From NCBI GenBank assembly GCA_014607495.2, contig CP053161.1, forward strand, positions 8,193,115-8,257,114: a stretch of DNA of 64,000 nt, in the 5' to 3' direction. This document shows positions 42,800-55,794 of the stretch, in pieces. The position numbers and the translations under genes were made by a program. The DNA comes from Carposina sasakii. Taxonomy: Eukaryota; Arthropoda; Insecta; Lepidoptera; Carposinidae. The stretch's first letter is position 1. The number at the start of each line of letters is the position of its first letter. The notes under the pieces are model-generated. The model was given only the letters and a program-made list of their open reading frames with translations, had not been told where the DNA came from and did not search any database.

Positions 42800-45700
42800 C
42801 ACACAATTACGAGAAATTAAGCTACCTATTACTTTTGAAGTAGTATGTACCTATATTATAATAGATTTTTTACTATAAGCTGTTTACTATGTATAAAAAA
42901 CATCTTATTCACTGCTTGTCCATCTGCGGATTTAGCTCCACTACGACACAGTCTGCGAAAGACCCAACTCTGTCCCAAAAAACTCTAATGAGCGTGCGAT
43001 TATGTATAAGCTCATATGCCTATTACGTAAGCATCATCAACTCAAATTTACAGCCAGAACCAGCCCTCAGAGCAAAGTGTTTGCATTATTCAAATATTGT
43101 TGTGTACGGTATGTTGTTTCAAGCCCGGCGTGGTTACAGTCTGATCTAATTTTATAGTTGGACAATACCGCAGTATACCGCAGATCCATGAGCATGGCTG
43201 ATATGGCTGGCGGAAAATGTTTGCATGACCTATATCATTATATGGTGCTTATGTCAAAATGTACGCACGTGGGTACAATGCCTATATCATTTATTTTAAA
43301 ACTTTACCTCAAAAGGCGGGGAAGATTTTGCTGAGTAAGCAAATTAAACCTACATCGGCGCAAAATAGAAATAAATTCATTCTTTTCTATTCGAGTACAA
43401 GTAAGTATAAGAAATCTCTATTTTGAAATGAATCTCTATTATGACAGTTCCTAATGAGAATGTGTATTGATCACCCATCTTCTCTATTCCAGATAATTAA
43501 TTGCTCTCCGCTTTAAAAGTACTGCAAGCCAACTCAGTTGTAAATGTGGGCGAGCGGTGCTAATGTAACAGGCATCGAAAGTTAATTTGTAAGGCCTCTC
43601 GTACGGCCGCGGCTTAACGGCTTATTGTCTGCGAAAAGCATTATGCTGTTCGTATGTCCATTTGTACCCACTTTGCTTTCGGATTGTTTACCCGTTTCTC
43701 CATTTAACATTTTCAAATTGAATTTCACTTTTTGGGCCCGCAGTCAAAACGCGAGATTAGAGTGCTTTCATTGATTTTATCTCTGTGCTGTTTTGATTAA
43801 ATAGAAAACACGCTTATTGGAATTGGACGCAAGTGTAAACTTTTTGAATTCGAAGATTTAACCTTATTAGATTAACAATGATATTAACTTTAAATGCTTG
43901 AAATAGTGACAAAATTGTTTTCTAGTCGCTATAGAAAATAGTACTAAGAGTTTTATGCTCATCCTACGCAGGCTTTCAGACAGCCTACAGTCTGTATAGT
44001 TTGTGTTATTTAATTACATAGTCGAGCTAGACGCGTCTGTTTTTGATTTAAAGCAAATTGAACTGGGATTGGATCGCAGTAACATCTCATTTGACGCCGC
44101 GACGGTCCCGCCTCGGATTAATGACGGCTGCGTTCCTATTGTAACGTAGAGATAAATTGAATACATATGGAAAGTAAAATGATTGTGCCCCTTTTTAAAA
44201 AAATTCAGAAAATACAATCAGGTAAAAGTTCACAACCCCCTATATTCTATAGTTCCCGTTGAAAACCAGCGCTGCTTGCAAGGTTGGCACGCCTATCTTA
44301 ACAGCATCCAGCTGAAAAGGGATCCGTCCCTGATTACCTAATTTGCTGATTTTAAAACTGCGTTTTGTTACATGGCTAGCGGGTAAAAACCGCCCAAAAA
44401 TTTGAAGCCCATTAAACTTTTATATTCGCGGTTTTTTACCGTAGTGTGTGCGTCTCGAGCGGTTTTGCGGCTACGCGGTTTAACCGCTTGCTTAAAAAAA
44501 CCGTAATGCGGCCTTAGACTTTATTTAGATACTACATTTTCGTCCCGGAATCACAGTACTAATTTTAGAATGCAAAGAGCATTTTGTTCTCTTAAAACTA
44601 CTTTTACTTTGCCAACCCAGATTAGGAATACTAGCAAAAGCTTGTAGCTGTAATATTACCAAAGTTCTTTGGAAATATAAAATTTCTCTGCAAAGTTTAA
44701 ATAGGTATAAACTGTAAACTCATTAATTTCCTTTTAAGCGGATAAAGTACTTAATTCAAAACTTCGGCTCTAAATAAAAGTTTAAATAGTGTTTTTCATT
44801 AAAGTAACTCAGTTCGCTTTAACCTTTCATATTTATATTTGAGTAGGTACTAATGCGGGTACTCGCAGTTTAAAATTCGTTGTGTAAATTCTTTGTTCGG
44901 TATGGAAAATTAATAAGGTAATAATTTAGAATGGCCGGTGGTGTTGACGTAGATTATAACCCGGAGCGGGGTTCGATCGTTTTTAATTGCGGATCCGGCG
45001 CTCGCTCGCGCTGATTTAGAGTAAATTGAATGCTCGAAGCTGAGCCATCGCACGTAGCTGTGCCAACATCTCATTCGTCACTACGCTCGCCAATTACTAG
45101 CAATCTCACGGCATTAAAACCGCGCAGTCACTAAGCAGCGCTACCCGTCATGTAGTTGGACGTAGTGCGGTATGACCATGACCAATCATTGGCCAATATT
45201 TGGTCAATCTATGGTCTACTCTTCCATCCCCTATTTTCTATGAACAAACGCTGTTAGGCCAACTCCGTTTTGCATACCCTGCAAGGAACTACCTTATGCC
45301 TGGAATCCACTTAAACCTCCGTTTAATCGAAGCGGATAACATTCTACAACATGTATACAGCTAAACCGTCAAGCCTATTCAAGAGTTACGCTAACCATTC
45401 GTAATTGAATCAACAAAATGAGCTATCACTTTAATAGTGCGACCTGCGGTTTAGTAGTGAATTAAATTAATTGTGTATGATGGCGCGGCTGCCTTTCGCG
45501 TGTAATTGAGTATGAATATTTAATGAATAGCGGATTATTTTGGTGCTGTCAGTTGGGGCGATGACAGCACAATGAGCAATATTCGGGTTGTCGGCGGACG
45601 GGACGTCTCCGGCGGCGAGCGCTCGCGGTCTCTTGGGAACGTTCCCGTTAACCTTCATTTGGTAGGCATATAAGTATGTTAATATACGAAAAATTCTATT

Positions 45701-47367
45701 AGGTTATAGCATCATTAACTGTATACACACAATAGTAGTAGTTGTGTGTGGTACGAGTATAACTGGTAAATGATTGATATATTTTTAGAAAAATGAATGT
45801 ATGTTATGACTTACAGATGACGTCAAATGTCATGTACAAAATGTGCATTACTATGTATATTATAATAAATTTTATGTAACTAGGTAAAAAAGTAGTTTGA
45901 AATTCCATGGCCGGTTAATCTTTGCAGCGGGGTAAATACCCTTTAAGTTCAAAATAACGCAATTTCAATTAGAAATCCGTTTGATTTAAGTATGTCTGAT
46001 TCACCTTTGGAAAAGTAATCAATTGGCAATTAAAGTCACGATTCTGGTGTAAATTGTTCAAATGTCTGCGCGTTTAGTATTCCTCAGGCGTAAACTACAA
46101 AGTTAAACCCCATTTAGACTCATACGATGTTTCGCCAGTGATACCATGTGTGAACTAGAAATTCGTCGATTTTTTGCGATATTGCAAATTTTCTTATATA
46201 GGCAGGCATTGAATAGTTGAATTACTCAAGAAGAACTCAATATTTTTCTGGAAAAATGACAATAGTAAATGGACTGGTGGAGCTTCTGCTACAATTTACC
46301 TATATGAGCATGTATGTGACTAAGCGATCCTCTCTTTGTAGAGACGACGAATTTTATACAAAACTAACAAACGTTGCGCCATTTTGTCGTTTAAACTAAC
46401 ATACATGTAAGAAGAAATAGACGTTTAACGTACTACAAATTTTACTAAACTGATAGATCTATCCATCCCATTGCAATCGGAAAATAGGGTGACTTATCCG
46501 CTCTGCCGCGCCGTGTGCGTTGCGCCTAATCTTCCGTGAATCTCAGACGTGTCACTTCGGCCTCGCTTAATGTTGCCATTGTATACTTTTTTACTAAACT
46601 GGGTAATTAACCTGAACTCCGTGATTTGGAACGAATCTCGTATCAACTTAGTGTAAGAAAAACAGTAGTACGCATTTGTGTATATCGAGTAGTACAAACG
46701 TGCTAATTTTTTACGCCTTAGATGACTGACAAATAAGTATGAAATGTAGAGAAATTATTCTTATAATATCCTTTTAATATCCCTTTATATATTTATATCA
46801 CACATTCTACCAACAATATGGCAAAATAATCCGAATAGATAGAATAGAATATGGGAGAGGGAGAAAGGAGGCTAAGGGACAATGTTATGATAATGATAGT
46901 GTGTAAATAATAATACAGAGAATAGAGACAAATATATTAAAGTTAAGCATTAGGATGGTATTCTACTGTTTTTGTTACACTTGTGGTTCTAGTTACCTTT
47001 GTTTGGAGGCAAATTGAATTCCACAAAGTGCCCGTGGAAAATGTGTGACTCGACAAGCTTAAAAAACCTAGTTAGTACGCTACGAGTGATTCAATAACTA
47101 CATTTTTTTTAAACCGTGACTTATATCTGTTCGGTTACATAGTTTATTTTTCTGTTATTAAGTTTTAACTTTCATGGATGGCCCTCTTCATCCGATATCC
47201 GTCATGACTATCCTTCATCATAGAACTATGGAGGCCCTTACCTCGTCTATAGGATACAGGAGTATCTCATCATGAGTTTTAACTGAAACTTACTTTAATA
47301 CAGGGACTATACCTATATGAAATATATTGAATGATCTGCACCATTCCAGTCTAGGGCTTGCTAAATA
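42800..47367. other. Long mostly unique non-coding interval with GC-richer islands
   Basis: No exon supported over 4.5 kb. GC-richer islands are at about 43540-43700, 44060-44150, 44360-44520, 44930-45140 and 45480-45660 (the last described separately). GGCCGCGGCTTAACGGCTTA (43607-43626) and CGGATCCGGCGCTCGCTCGC (44990-45009) exemplify the contrast with AT-rich flanks. Confidence 0.35.
45480..45665. promoter_or_regulatory. GC-rich island with clustered palindromes, candidate regulatory module
   Basis: Within 186 bp there are GCTGTCA...TGACAGC (45545-45551 and 45562-45568), GCGAGCGCTCGC (45615-45626) and GGGAACGTTCCC (45635-45646), all perfect inverted repeats. TGACAG is the Homothorax/Meis-type site and occurs here as an inverted pair. 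AATTGAGTATGAATATTTAATGA-type AT-rich sequence adjoins it. The 63-codon minus-strand frame across the island shows no domain. Confidence 0.3.
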
Positions 47368-47416
47368 TATAATATAGTATAGATAATATATAAATGTTGT
47401 ATAATATAGTATAGAT
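47368..47416 (+). repeat. Short tandem duplication TATAATATAGTATAGAT
   Basis: TATAATATAGTATAGAT occurs at 47368-47384 and again at 47400-47416, 32 bp apart, joined by AATATATAAATGTTG. Confidence 0.7.
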
Positions 47417-47825
47417 GTGGATTCATATTAACAACCGCTTAATCAGCACTAATTAAATAGCGGCACTTACATAATGATTCAAGGTAACTTTACGACCTAT
47501 AAAACGTAATTTGCTAGTTACATCTGCTTAGGAGAAAATGAACAGAAACTACTTTGAATACGCCTTTAGACAAATAAATGTCTGGACACTAAGCAAATAC
47601 CATCTCGCCCGTAACTAAGTACAATAAAAAATATATTTAGAAATAAACCTAGATACCAACAATCGTATCGTAATTAATTAAACATCTATAATTTCTATTA
47701 CACCTCCATATAGTTGGACTTTGACAGAAATAATACACATATAATAGATCTTTTATGTTAGTAGACATGTTCACCATTTGCTGCATTCTCTATGTGCATG
47801 TATGATTTTCCTACGTCGTTTTCAG

Positions 47826-47945
47826 TCGGTAGGCTCACCCCTCACCACGTAGGACTTAATAGGCTAACTGGTGAAAAGTGGGTGTGTAATTCGCACACTT
47901 CTGCCCAACCTCTTTGGGGTATAATGAGCATGACTATACCTATGT
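47826..47945 (+). repeat. SINE copy, most complete of its family
   Basis: TCGGTAGGCTCACCCCTCAC, CACGTAGGACTTAATAGGCT, AACTGGTGAAAAGTGGGTGT, ACACTTCTGCCCAACCTCTT and ATAATGAGCATGACTATACC. The head is shared with 36355-36440, the tail with 23731-23790 and 24413-24500. The 120-codon plus-strand frame and the 82-codon minus-strand frame that cross it are not host genes. Confidence 0.75.
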
Positions 47946-47949
47946 GTGT

Positions 47950-49794
47950 TTTCAGTCGATCGATATGCATCTCCATCAGCATTGCTTCGCATCTCGACGT
48001 TTGTAAGTGCAAGTATCTTCCCTTAATGTTTGTTATTGCTGTTAACCGCAGTTTGCCTTGGTGGTGGAACTCTTCCTGTACGAGAAACACGGATGTAGTT
48101 ATCTGTGGTGAAATAATAAACTTTCTAAAATGGGATTTTAATCTGTGGAGTTGAATTTGGATACAAGCCGACCCGTTAGCAGGTCTGCAGTCTCAAGCGA
48201 GCTTAAATTATGACTTTCATACTTTCCCCAGAACCCTGAGGATCTCTTCTTCTTCTTTCTGCCCTGGTCCCATTTTTAGGAATTTGGGCTCGCAGTATCT
48301 ATACATATAAAATTATTTGTCCTGAATGACTAACATGCGGAGCTATGCCCAGCCTAATAATGCTAGAGACCTGAAACTTGAAGGGTGCGCTTTTTGAATG
48401 GCTATGCATACTCGTAGGTAAGATAGAATTTCCTCAAATTGCCACGGGAAGGGGAATTCTAAAGCTTTAGCGGACGATTCACTCAGCGGCCGTTAGTTTG
48501 AGATACATCGCTTCGTAGTAGGGGTGTGTTAAGCGAAATGTTGCGAATATAATCCACTACACGTGCACACTCTATCTATTGTTAACGTGGCCGCAGAATC
48601 TTTAACGTAATCTTGCTTTTCTGGCTACCTTATTTTGGGCACGCGGACGTGTGTATACTTTCAGAGAACAGTTGTTTGATATTCAAATAAATAGTATTTT
48701 TTGTGCAGTAATAGCCATTTTTCACATTCTATACAGGCTGTTACAAAAGAGGTATGTTAAGCAAAAAGCTATGAACATAGCCCGCTATAAAGAACCTAAC
48801 TATAACATTTAAGATTTTAAGTTACTTTTCTTTAGCTAGAATGTCACTTGACTTTCTACAGCCATTTAAAATACTAATGAGCTTTCATCTAGTTCCCTTA
48901 CTCGTAAATATTGATCAAACGTGATAAAACATATCTCTTTTTACATCTACAAAAAGGAAGAAAAAACATCGAGTATCCTTTTGAAAGGATACAAAAATAA
49001 TTGGTCGCACCACAAACCTTTCTCACTTAAAATCGACAGTAGTTAACAAGCGACTTATAATAATATCGACATCGCGTCACGGTTATTTTTAGGATCCCGT
49101 AGGCCAAGGAGAAATTAACAGAACTTTATAACTACGCCTTTGACTCCGTTGTGTCTGTCAGTTCGGCCGTAATTGTTTTGCGCTGGGAAACTGCTTAAAC
49201 GTGGAACTCATATATATGAAATATGTTTGTAGCGTTACTATGGCCACAAAAAATATTGAACGTAATTATAGTCTTTTATCTCAGGAACTTCAAATACCAC
49301 GAATTTCTTTTTGCTAGCAACTCTTACACTGTATTTGCTTTGTAAAGTCGTCCGATAAACAGAGCCCTATGTGAGTGAGTCCGACTCGCACTTTACCGGT
49401 CTTTTTTATCTCGAAATTGCAGTTGGCAGTTTAATTGGTCCGAATTGGTGGTGATGACTGTCTGTTTTCTGTTCTGCGAAGTACTATACCACTACCACAG
49501 AACTACTTCTCACTCATCGTCCCTTTTGTGAAGAATTGTGACTTTATGTTCTTGTTTTAGAGCCTATAAAGCGCGATGGTTAACGTAATAGCCGTAGATT
49601 TGTTCTTACTGTTTTTGTTTACTGAATTGTTTTGTTTATCAATACTTATACATATTTGGTAGTAATACATAAATTAAACATATTTATGTATTGTATATGT
49701 TGTAAATTAGCATGGTACGAAATTTCTCAAACCGCTTCACAAATCATAAACTTCCAATAAATCTATAGAAGATTTACTCTTATTAATATTACGA
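47950..49794. other. Non-coding interval
   Basis: CTGGCTACCTTATTTTGGGC (48621-48640) then GTGTGTATAC is probably an eroded ninth copy of the CACAGCC family. The rest shows no exon or RNA gene. Confidence 0.35.
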
Positions 49795-49859
49795 CAAAAA
49801 GATATAGACAGTAAGCAGAAACAGTAAATCGTTAGCAAAGCCGCGGGCGAGCGACTAGT
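49795..49859 (+). repeat. 3' end of a dispersed repeat (AAAGCCGCGGGCGAGCGACTAGT)
   Basis: GCAAAGCCGCGGGCGAGCGA followed by CTAGT resembles, from memory, the common lepidopteran repeat end (CCGCGGGnnnCnnCTAGT). The CTAGT terminus mirrors the CTAG that starts the copies at 37942 and 39040. The 5' limit is unclear. Confidence 0.45.
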
Positions 49860-49869
49860 TCACTCACAG

Positions 49870-49970
49870 TGCCCTCTGGTTAATGATAAGTTGTGCGCCC
49901 GCGCAACTCTAATGGCGGCGCAGTTCGCTGAGTCAGTGCAGTTGAAAGCTGTTGGCGCCTCCTGTTTCAG
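49870..49970 (+). other. Possible small exon (weak), ending CAG|GTAATA
   Basis: A 101-bp GC-richer segment begins after CACTCACAG (acceptor-like) and ends with TTTCAG before GTAATAGC (donor-like). One frame is open throughout and contains ATG at 49912, reading MAAQFAESVQLKAVGASCF up to the putative donor. An initiator-like TCAGT lies at 49933. I recognise no protein family. An intergenic GC patch is an equally good explanation. Confidence 0.2.
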
Positions 49971-49979
49971 GTAATAGCG

Positions 49980-51889
49980 TTTAATAGGCAAGTGGCGTTT
50001 CTATAGACAAAAAGAGTTTCGTCCATATGTTGTGGGGTGAGGTTTCGGGTGTCTACATGCCTGGGTAATAATGCCCCTTAAGAATACTTGCAATCACTTG
50101 GATAACGTAGATAACTTCATATTGTGTGATATTCTGATGATTAAATTAACTAATATGATTACCGAATGCAGTCCCAGTTATAAATGCTATTCCAATTAAA
50201 CGTAGAATCCAATTAAATTTTAATGAAATCCGAAATTCCTTATCAAACGGATTGTTTATTGAGATGATCATTATGAGAATTCTGAAGCTAAACAGTATTA
50301 GAATAATGGCGCTGGTGTGTACACTTTCTTTTTCTTTTTATAACTGAATAATGGGATAATTACACATATGCGATGCCACTGAATGGATGGTCTTACGGGA
50401 AAGTTAAACATTCTTGAAATGGAAAGTACCTAAGTATCTGAGCATTGTGACATGTACCATCAACTTACGCCAGATTTTAATGTAGCAATATGGGTCTCTA
50501 CTTATATTGTGGTTTACTCAGGCTAGCTTGAAATAAATGGCTCTATCGCATACCATGTCCTCAGATTGTGGAATGTAAAATGTGCCAAAAAATAATTTAA
50601 CATGCAAATGTTACCAAATATTTTTGCCTCCACTCCTGCGCGTGGAGAGGTGCTTACTCTATTTTAAATTCCCGGCACGCACGCCTCCTTGTTTGATTGT
50701 ATTTCACTTAATCCGTCCGTTCCGCTCATTCTCTATGGTAATTCATCGCGCCATTGTTTTATTTTAGTACGTTCAACTTAATCATACGTCAAAACAGCAT
50801 CGCCGTACTAAGGCCCTTATTGGGAAGCACTTCAGTCGCTAATAGCATGCACGGAATTGTTAATAAGAATATTAAACCTGCTACCGTTCGTACTATACTC
50901 AACACGCTGTTGTATACCTCTATTGCTATTATTTCCATATAGCGCGTGATTGCCGGCGGAGCTTGCTACACTTATTTTTAATTTGTCCGAATAAACTGAA
51001 ATCACCCGCCAATTTGTGAATGCAGCGAAATTAAGTGAATTTTTATCATCGTTGTTGGTATGCAACGGCTGAGGGTTTATTTGCCAGCGCTGATGTCTGT
51101 ACATATCCGGTCGGACTACTCTCGTTTGCACCTTGTCAGCGCTGCCGATTCTATCTCGAGCCTAATTGCTGATATTCCATTAAAGTAATAAATACGCATC
51201 GCCTTCCCACCTTCTTATTAGAGCTACTTGATTATTGCACTCAGCTGATTCTATTATGTCATGGTTTGACGAGGGATCGGTATTTTTGTCGGCTTTGGAT
51301 GTTTGCTTTCACGCGTTCATGCGATTAGAGCGGATTAGAGGGAGATAGAAAGGTACAATTAATTGAATTGGAATTGCTTTAGGTAGGTATACTTAATGGC
51401 CCAAGAGCGAGAGGACGCAGTAGGGCTGAACAGAATGGTTAGGGCTTCAAAGTAAATGTTTCTTGTTACATTGACATTTACATAAAAACATGTATTAGCT
51501 TTATGCTTTTGCTTATCTACAAAACCATGCATAACAGATCCTAATCTGATACCAACGGTAAAAATTAAAAACGGTAAGTATCATTTATAATTTTAATTTA
51601 CATACATTAAACAATTTAATACCAAGAGAAAGTACACATATGACAGGTCGTTATGCGTTATAATATCCATTGGCACGTAAAACATACGGTTCACACTGTA
51701 GTGAGTCATAGACGCATATTTCGATGCGCGCGCGCGTTAGTTCTCACGCGCTCATCAGATTGTCGCGAGTGGGCCGGCGAAACCTTACCGAAACTATGCT
51801 CACGCGCAAGTTACAGGCGATTACGATAAACGTAAATTTTAATACCAGCAAGATGGATGGACTATATAATCGCAATAGCAGGTTTTAGA
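49980..51889. other. Non-coding interval
   Basis: 51715-51810 is GC-richer (GATGCGCGCGCGCGTTAGTT, with an alternating GC run). Frames at 50582-51131 show no domain signatures. Nothing else recognised. Confidence 0.35.
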
Positions 51890-51985
51890 GTAGGCAGTAG
51901 ATGCGGAAGGCCCGGGACCGGATTGAATTTCTTAGTAGGGAAGGTCTATACCCAGTGGGCTGTGGTGGGTTGATGATGATGAGGA
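51890..51985 (+). repeat. LINE/retroposon 3' tail with GAT repeat
   Basis: GATGCGGAAGGCCCGGGACC, GGAAGGTCTATACCCAGTGG and GGGTTGATGATGATGAGG. It is analogous to, but a different subfamily from, the CAGTGGACTGCAATAGGCTGA tails. Confidence 0.5.
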
Positions 51986-51989
51986 ACTA

Positions 51990-53679
51990 TCAATAACCAG
52001 TAACTAACATGTTTTTACTCCCTATGCCAGTTTAAGAGTTTGAAATGTTTGTTAATTAACATTTAACAAACTGCTCCCTTCTGCTTAGCATTAAATATAA
52101 CTTTGCACTTTTATGTCGTGACGTGTCATCAATTTCTCAGAAGCAGGCCGAGAGTCTAGATTCAATTTACCTAGAATTTGTTGTAACAAAAACTTCTATT
52201 AGGTAACGAAGTACCTTCGTATTTTACAAATTTTGTGTCATCAATTAGGATTATGTCCTATTATTTTCATTCAACATAGTTTACTTTTCTCCGTCGATAT
52301 TACGAAGGTGAGCAAACAAGTATCGGAACGTATGTATGTAAGGTATACCTATAATATATGCAAAAAGTATTCAAGATTTCAGTATTAACCCTATTATTTT
52401 GTCACATGAGACAAGGAATGTTTCTTACGTGTAATGTAATAAAGGCATGGAAATTGGCTTATTTGTTCTCGTCTTTCATTTGAGCCCTGATAGAAAAAAT
52501 ATATGTACCTATATAAACTCATTTCTTTAGGCAGTATGAGTAAGAGCCTCTTGGAATTTTTTGTTTTAATTGTTTTTTCAAACACCTTGTGAATATGTTC
52601 TTGCAATAGTCAAAATCAAGGTTTAATGTAATTTTGAAGTACTTATATAATTTTTTCTTGAGCCGTATTCTTTAAGCTCTGAAGAAAAAAAAAAAACACT
52701 AGATAATGTTGGTTCTAATATATTCCCAAAGTAGACGGAATCGCGGGGCAACAAAGAAAATGTCACATTTCCATAAATCAGATTCTGGCCTTGTACCATC
52801 ATGCTTCTACTAAGTATAGGTATCAAAGATCTCCGTCATCTCTCGCCGTGGGTAGGCTACGTGTGTAATGACGTGATAGCTCGATGATAACAATAGATAA
52901 CCTGGCTGCATATGACGTGAATAAAACGTTTGTCAGGCGTCAACAGAACCAACCAGTTTAACCACTTCCACTTTAAACCTGCGATTTCAACCCTCGACGC
53001 GTTGATATAAGAGTTATAGCCGAAGCAATATAAGGGCGTCGGGTAGTGTATCTTTTTTCGCTCTGCCCTACATAACTCATGTCTTTTTTGTGCGGGTTTC
53101 GAGTTTATATGTCTTTTTAAGGGCTGACATTGTACTATGTCATACATAGTAAACAGTTGCCTATAGATGGACTAGACCGGCACTGTCAACGGCTGACTTA
53201 CCTGAAACTCTTAATAGAACGTACTATAATAATGCCTCTGATATAGAATGTCAAGATAAAGTTACGTTAAGTTACAGTGACGTACACTGTAATTCCATGA
53301 TATTAATTTTGAATAAGCAAATCATAATTATGAAGTGCTATTTATCCATTGTAATTAGTCGCACAGCCGACGTACATAGCTACTACATATTCGTTGTGTA
53401 ATTACTACCTGTACAACATCATCGAGCTTAAATGAATTGACAAAAATCCGCCCGATTTACTGTGAATTTCGTGTGCTAGCAACTTTTCTATAATTATGTC
53501 TACAAGTGTTGGAAAAGTCATGTCTATTTGGACATCTTAGGAGTAATAAGAAAATTATTATTACTTTATTATTACTTATTTAATTATCCTACACGGATGT
53601 ACATATTAATAACACCTATTATGATGAGGTTTAGCATAAACTATAGTATGTATTGTTCAAACTAATATGATAAATGCCA
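51990..53679. other. AT-rich non-coding interval
   Basis: No exon supported. TTATTATTACTTTATTATTA-type low-complexity sequence lies near 53555-53575. Confidence 0.4.
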
Positions 53680-54093
53680 AAGTAAGTTTGTTTGTTTCCT
53701 CTTCACGCTTTATTTACTCAACCATTCTTTTTGAAATTTTGCATACAAAATATTGGTAGTTAAGAGTACGGAAAAGGACATTGGCTACGTTCTATTGTCG
53801 ACGTGGCAAGTTGCAAACAGCTCGTATAATATCTTCTTCTTAATATATAAAAAATCCGTGTCACGTTCTCCGAATAAACTGTCGATATTCATGTGGCATA
53901 GTAATTTGGTTCAACTTAGATGATAGGATAGTTATTATTTAAAAACTTAATAATTAATAATTAATAAAAAAGATCATCAACGTTGGTTGTTGTTATTAAT
54001 CATACGTTCCATAAGTCTGCAACAGATGGCGCCTTCTGAATTCTTCTGTCTTTTCTGCAGTCCACGCGGACGGAGTCGCGGGCGTCCGCTAGT
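53680..54093 (-). repeat. GCCCGCGACTTCGTCCGCG repeat in minus orientation
   Basis: The right end on the plus strand reads TGCAGTCCACGCGGACGGAG, TCGCGGGCGTCCGCTAGT, the inverted form of the GC-rich head. Towards 53690 the TTTGTTTGTTTCCTCTTCAC and ATTCTTTTTGAAATTTTGCA blocks are typical of the distal part of such repeats. A TAATTAATAATTAATAA run lies between. Confidence 0.65.
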
Positions 54094-54259
54094 AAATTAT
54101 AAAAATCCATGCTTGATTTTTTAAACTACCATTCTACTTAATACAAATACAGACCAAACTCAATGAATGATCTAGTATGTATATCTATACTATGAAGAAC
54201 CTAATTCAAATGCGTGGTAGCTGAGGGATAGGTCTCCGTACCATGAAAGAAGGAGTAAG
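54094..54259. other. Short non-coding interval
   Basis: Nothing recognised. Confidence 0.35.
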
Positions 54260-54375
54260 AAGAGGTGGCTTAACTACAATTGTTCATAGAAAATAGTATG
54301 TTTGTTGTGAGTAAGGATAGATGATAGAGTTTTTCCTATCAATCAATCAATCATAATTATCTTTATTGAAACCAA
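54260..54375 (+). repeat. Dispersed repeat scrap (GGTGGCTTAACTACAATTGTTCATAG)
   Basis: AGAGGTGGCTTAACTACAAT then TGTTCATAGAAAATAGTATG, followed by CAATCAATCAATCATAATTA and TCTTTATT. Related scraps are at 10771-10800 and 57043-57075. Confidence 0.5.
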
Positions 54376-54599
54376 TATCTTGTACACCTACAACAGTCCT
54401 GTGCAGGCTCTGGCACCTAAACTACGAGTAGTAAAACATCGTGTGTCAAGTGTCTATTCGGCGTATACTCACTCTGTCAGCTTTAAGCCTATTACATCAG
54501 TTGCATCTCTTTCCGTGCATGTGCCTAGGAATCGACTCGGGCTTTCTCTTAGACAATACATTGTAATTGATCTCTGACATCTATCCCCGCTATGTTAAA

Positions 54600-54677
54600 T
54601 CTGGCTGTGCGATTTTCCTTAATGACCGTGCAGTTCTGGCTACCTCATGTCGGGAACACAGCCGTGTGTGTATGTAT
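54600..54677 (+). repeat. GGCTGTG...CACAGCC dispersed repeat, copy 8
   Basis: CTGGCTGTGCGATTTTCCTT, GTGCAGTTCTGGCTACCTCA, TGTCGGGAACACAGCCGTGT, then a GTGTATGTAT tail. Both ends are preserved. Confidence 0.72.
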
Positions 54678-54679
54678 TT

Positions 54680-55794
54680 TGCAGTAGTAACACATACTCA
54701 GTAGTCCACATTGATCATAGCATCTCCGCTTTGCCCTTTCTCCATGAGCTGTGGCGACTCGGGAGGCAGTTAATGTGGAGCTCGTTTAAGTAAACAAGGT
54801 ACACGTCTGCGCGTAGGCACAGTCTCTTGTTTTTGTCCATCATGGCGCGTGTACCCGTTGTGAGAGGATATACGATATGGGGCTATATCCTTGTGTTACC
54901 CTGCATATAATGTGTGGGATTCAAAGCTTTAGTGAGCTGAAATTCACATTCAAGCGCACGAGTTATGTTTGATGCTTACGTATTGTGAGCAATAAAACAA
55001 TTATTTTAGGATATCTCGGACACTACTATGTTACCTTTTTACGTAACTTATTTATCAAAAATACACAATTTAGTGGTCATCTTAAAATGTCACCTAACTA
55101 AATTAACAAGCCGGAATAAACCAAATTTTCAGTTTTACCTTAATTTTTACCGGATATAGTGCAGTGGAGATGCGCAAACGTCCGCCGCTCCACGCTTGTT
55201 ATCTTATTATCCTATCTCGACGAGATTGTGCCTTTTTGCGCAAATGCATGTGCATAATGCATGTATTACTTTTTGAACTATATACTGTTATATATATATC
55301 TATATATACTGTTTTTTTCATAATTCTGTTTCCGGGAACTACCTCTAGCTACCACAAAACGACCAGGACCTGAAATGTATTTTCTTGAATAGTAGATTAA
55401 CCAATGTACTTGTTTATAATTTGTTCCTAAAACATATATAAAGTAAGTAAGTTACACCTTAAGGGTAAACTATGTGAAGCCTTGGTAATGTGAATGGAAA
55501 TCTATTATCTTTTGAATCTTTAAAGGTATCATCATTAGTGGAGTACAGGATAGTACCAAAAAGTTTCCGAGGATAATTGGACAAGCAGAGTCACGTTCTC
55601 CGGTAGTGCCATTATAGGCAACAATGCCTCCATCGTTTATGGTGTTAACGGACCAAAGGTCTCCATACTTGCGACCTTTCTTACCCATGTCTGTATTAAT
55701 ATTGACAAAGTTTCTGTCGCTAACATTCACGTAAAAACTTTGTTTTCTGATCAGCGCCTTTTCAATATCGCTTCTTAATTAAGAGCGAAAATAG
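54680..55794. other. Non-coding interval
   Basis: A TATATATATCTATATATA low-complexity run is near 55291-55310. The frames at 55164-55373 and 55470-55730 show no domain signature. Confidence 0.35.

Noticed and set aside
47792..48154. 120-codon plus-strand frame and an 82-codon frame opposite.
   Set aside because: Both cross a SINE copy, and neither shows a domain or conserved motif outside it.
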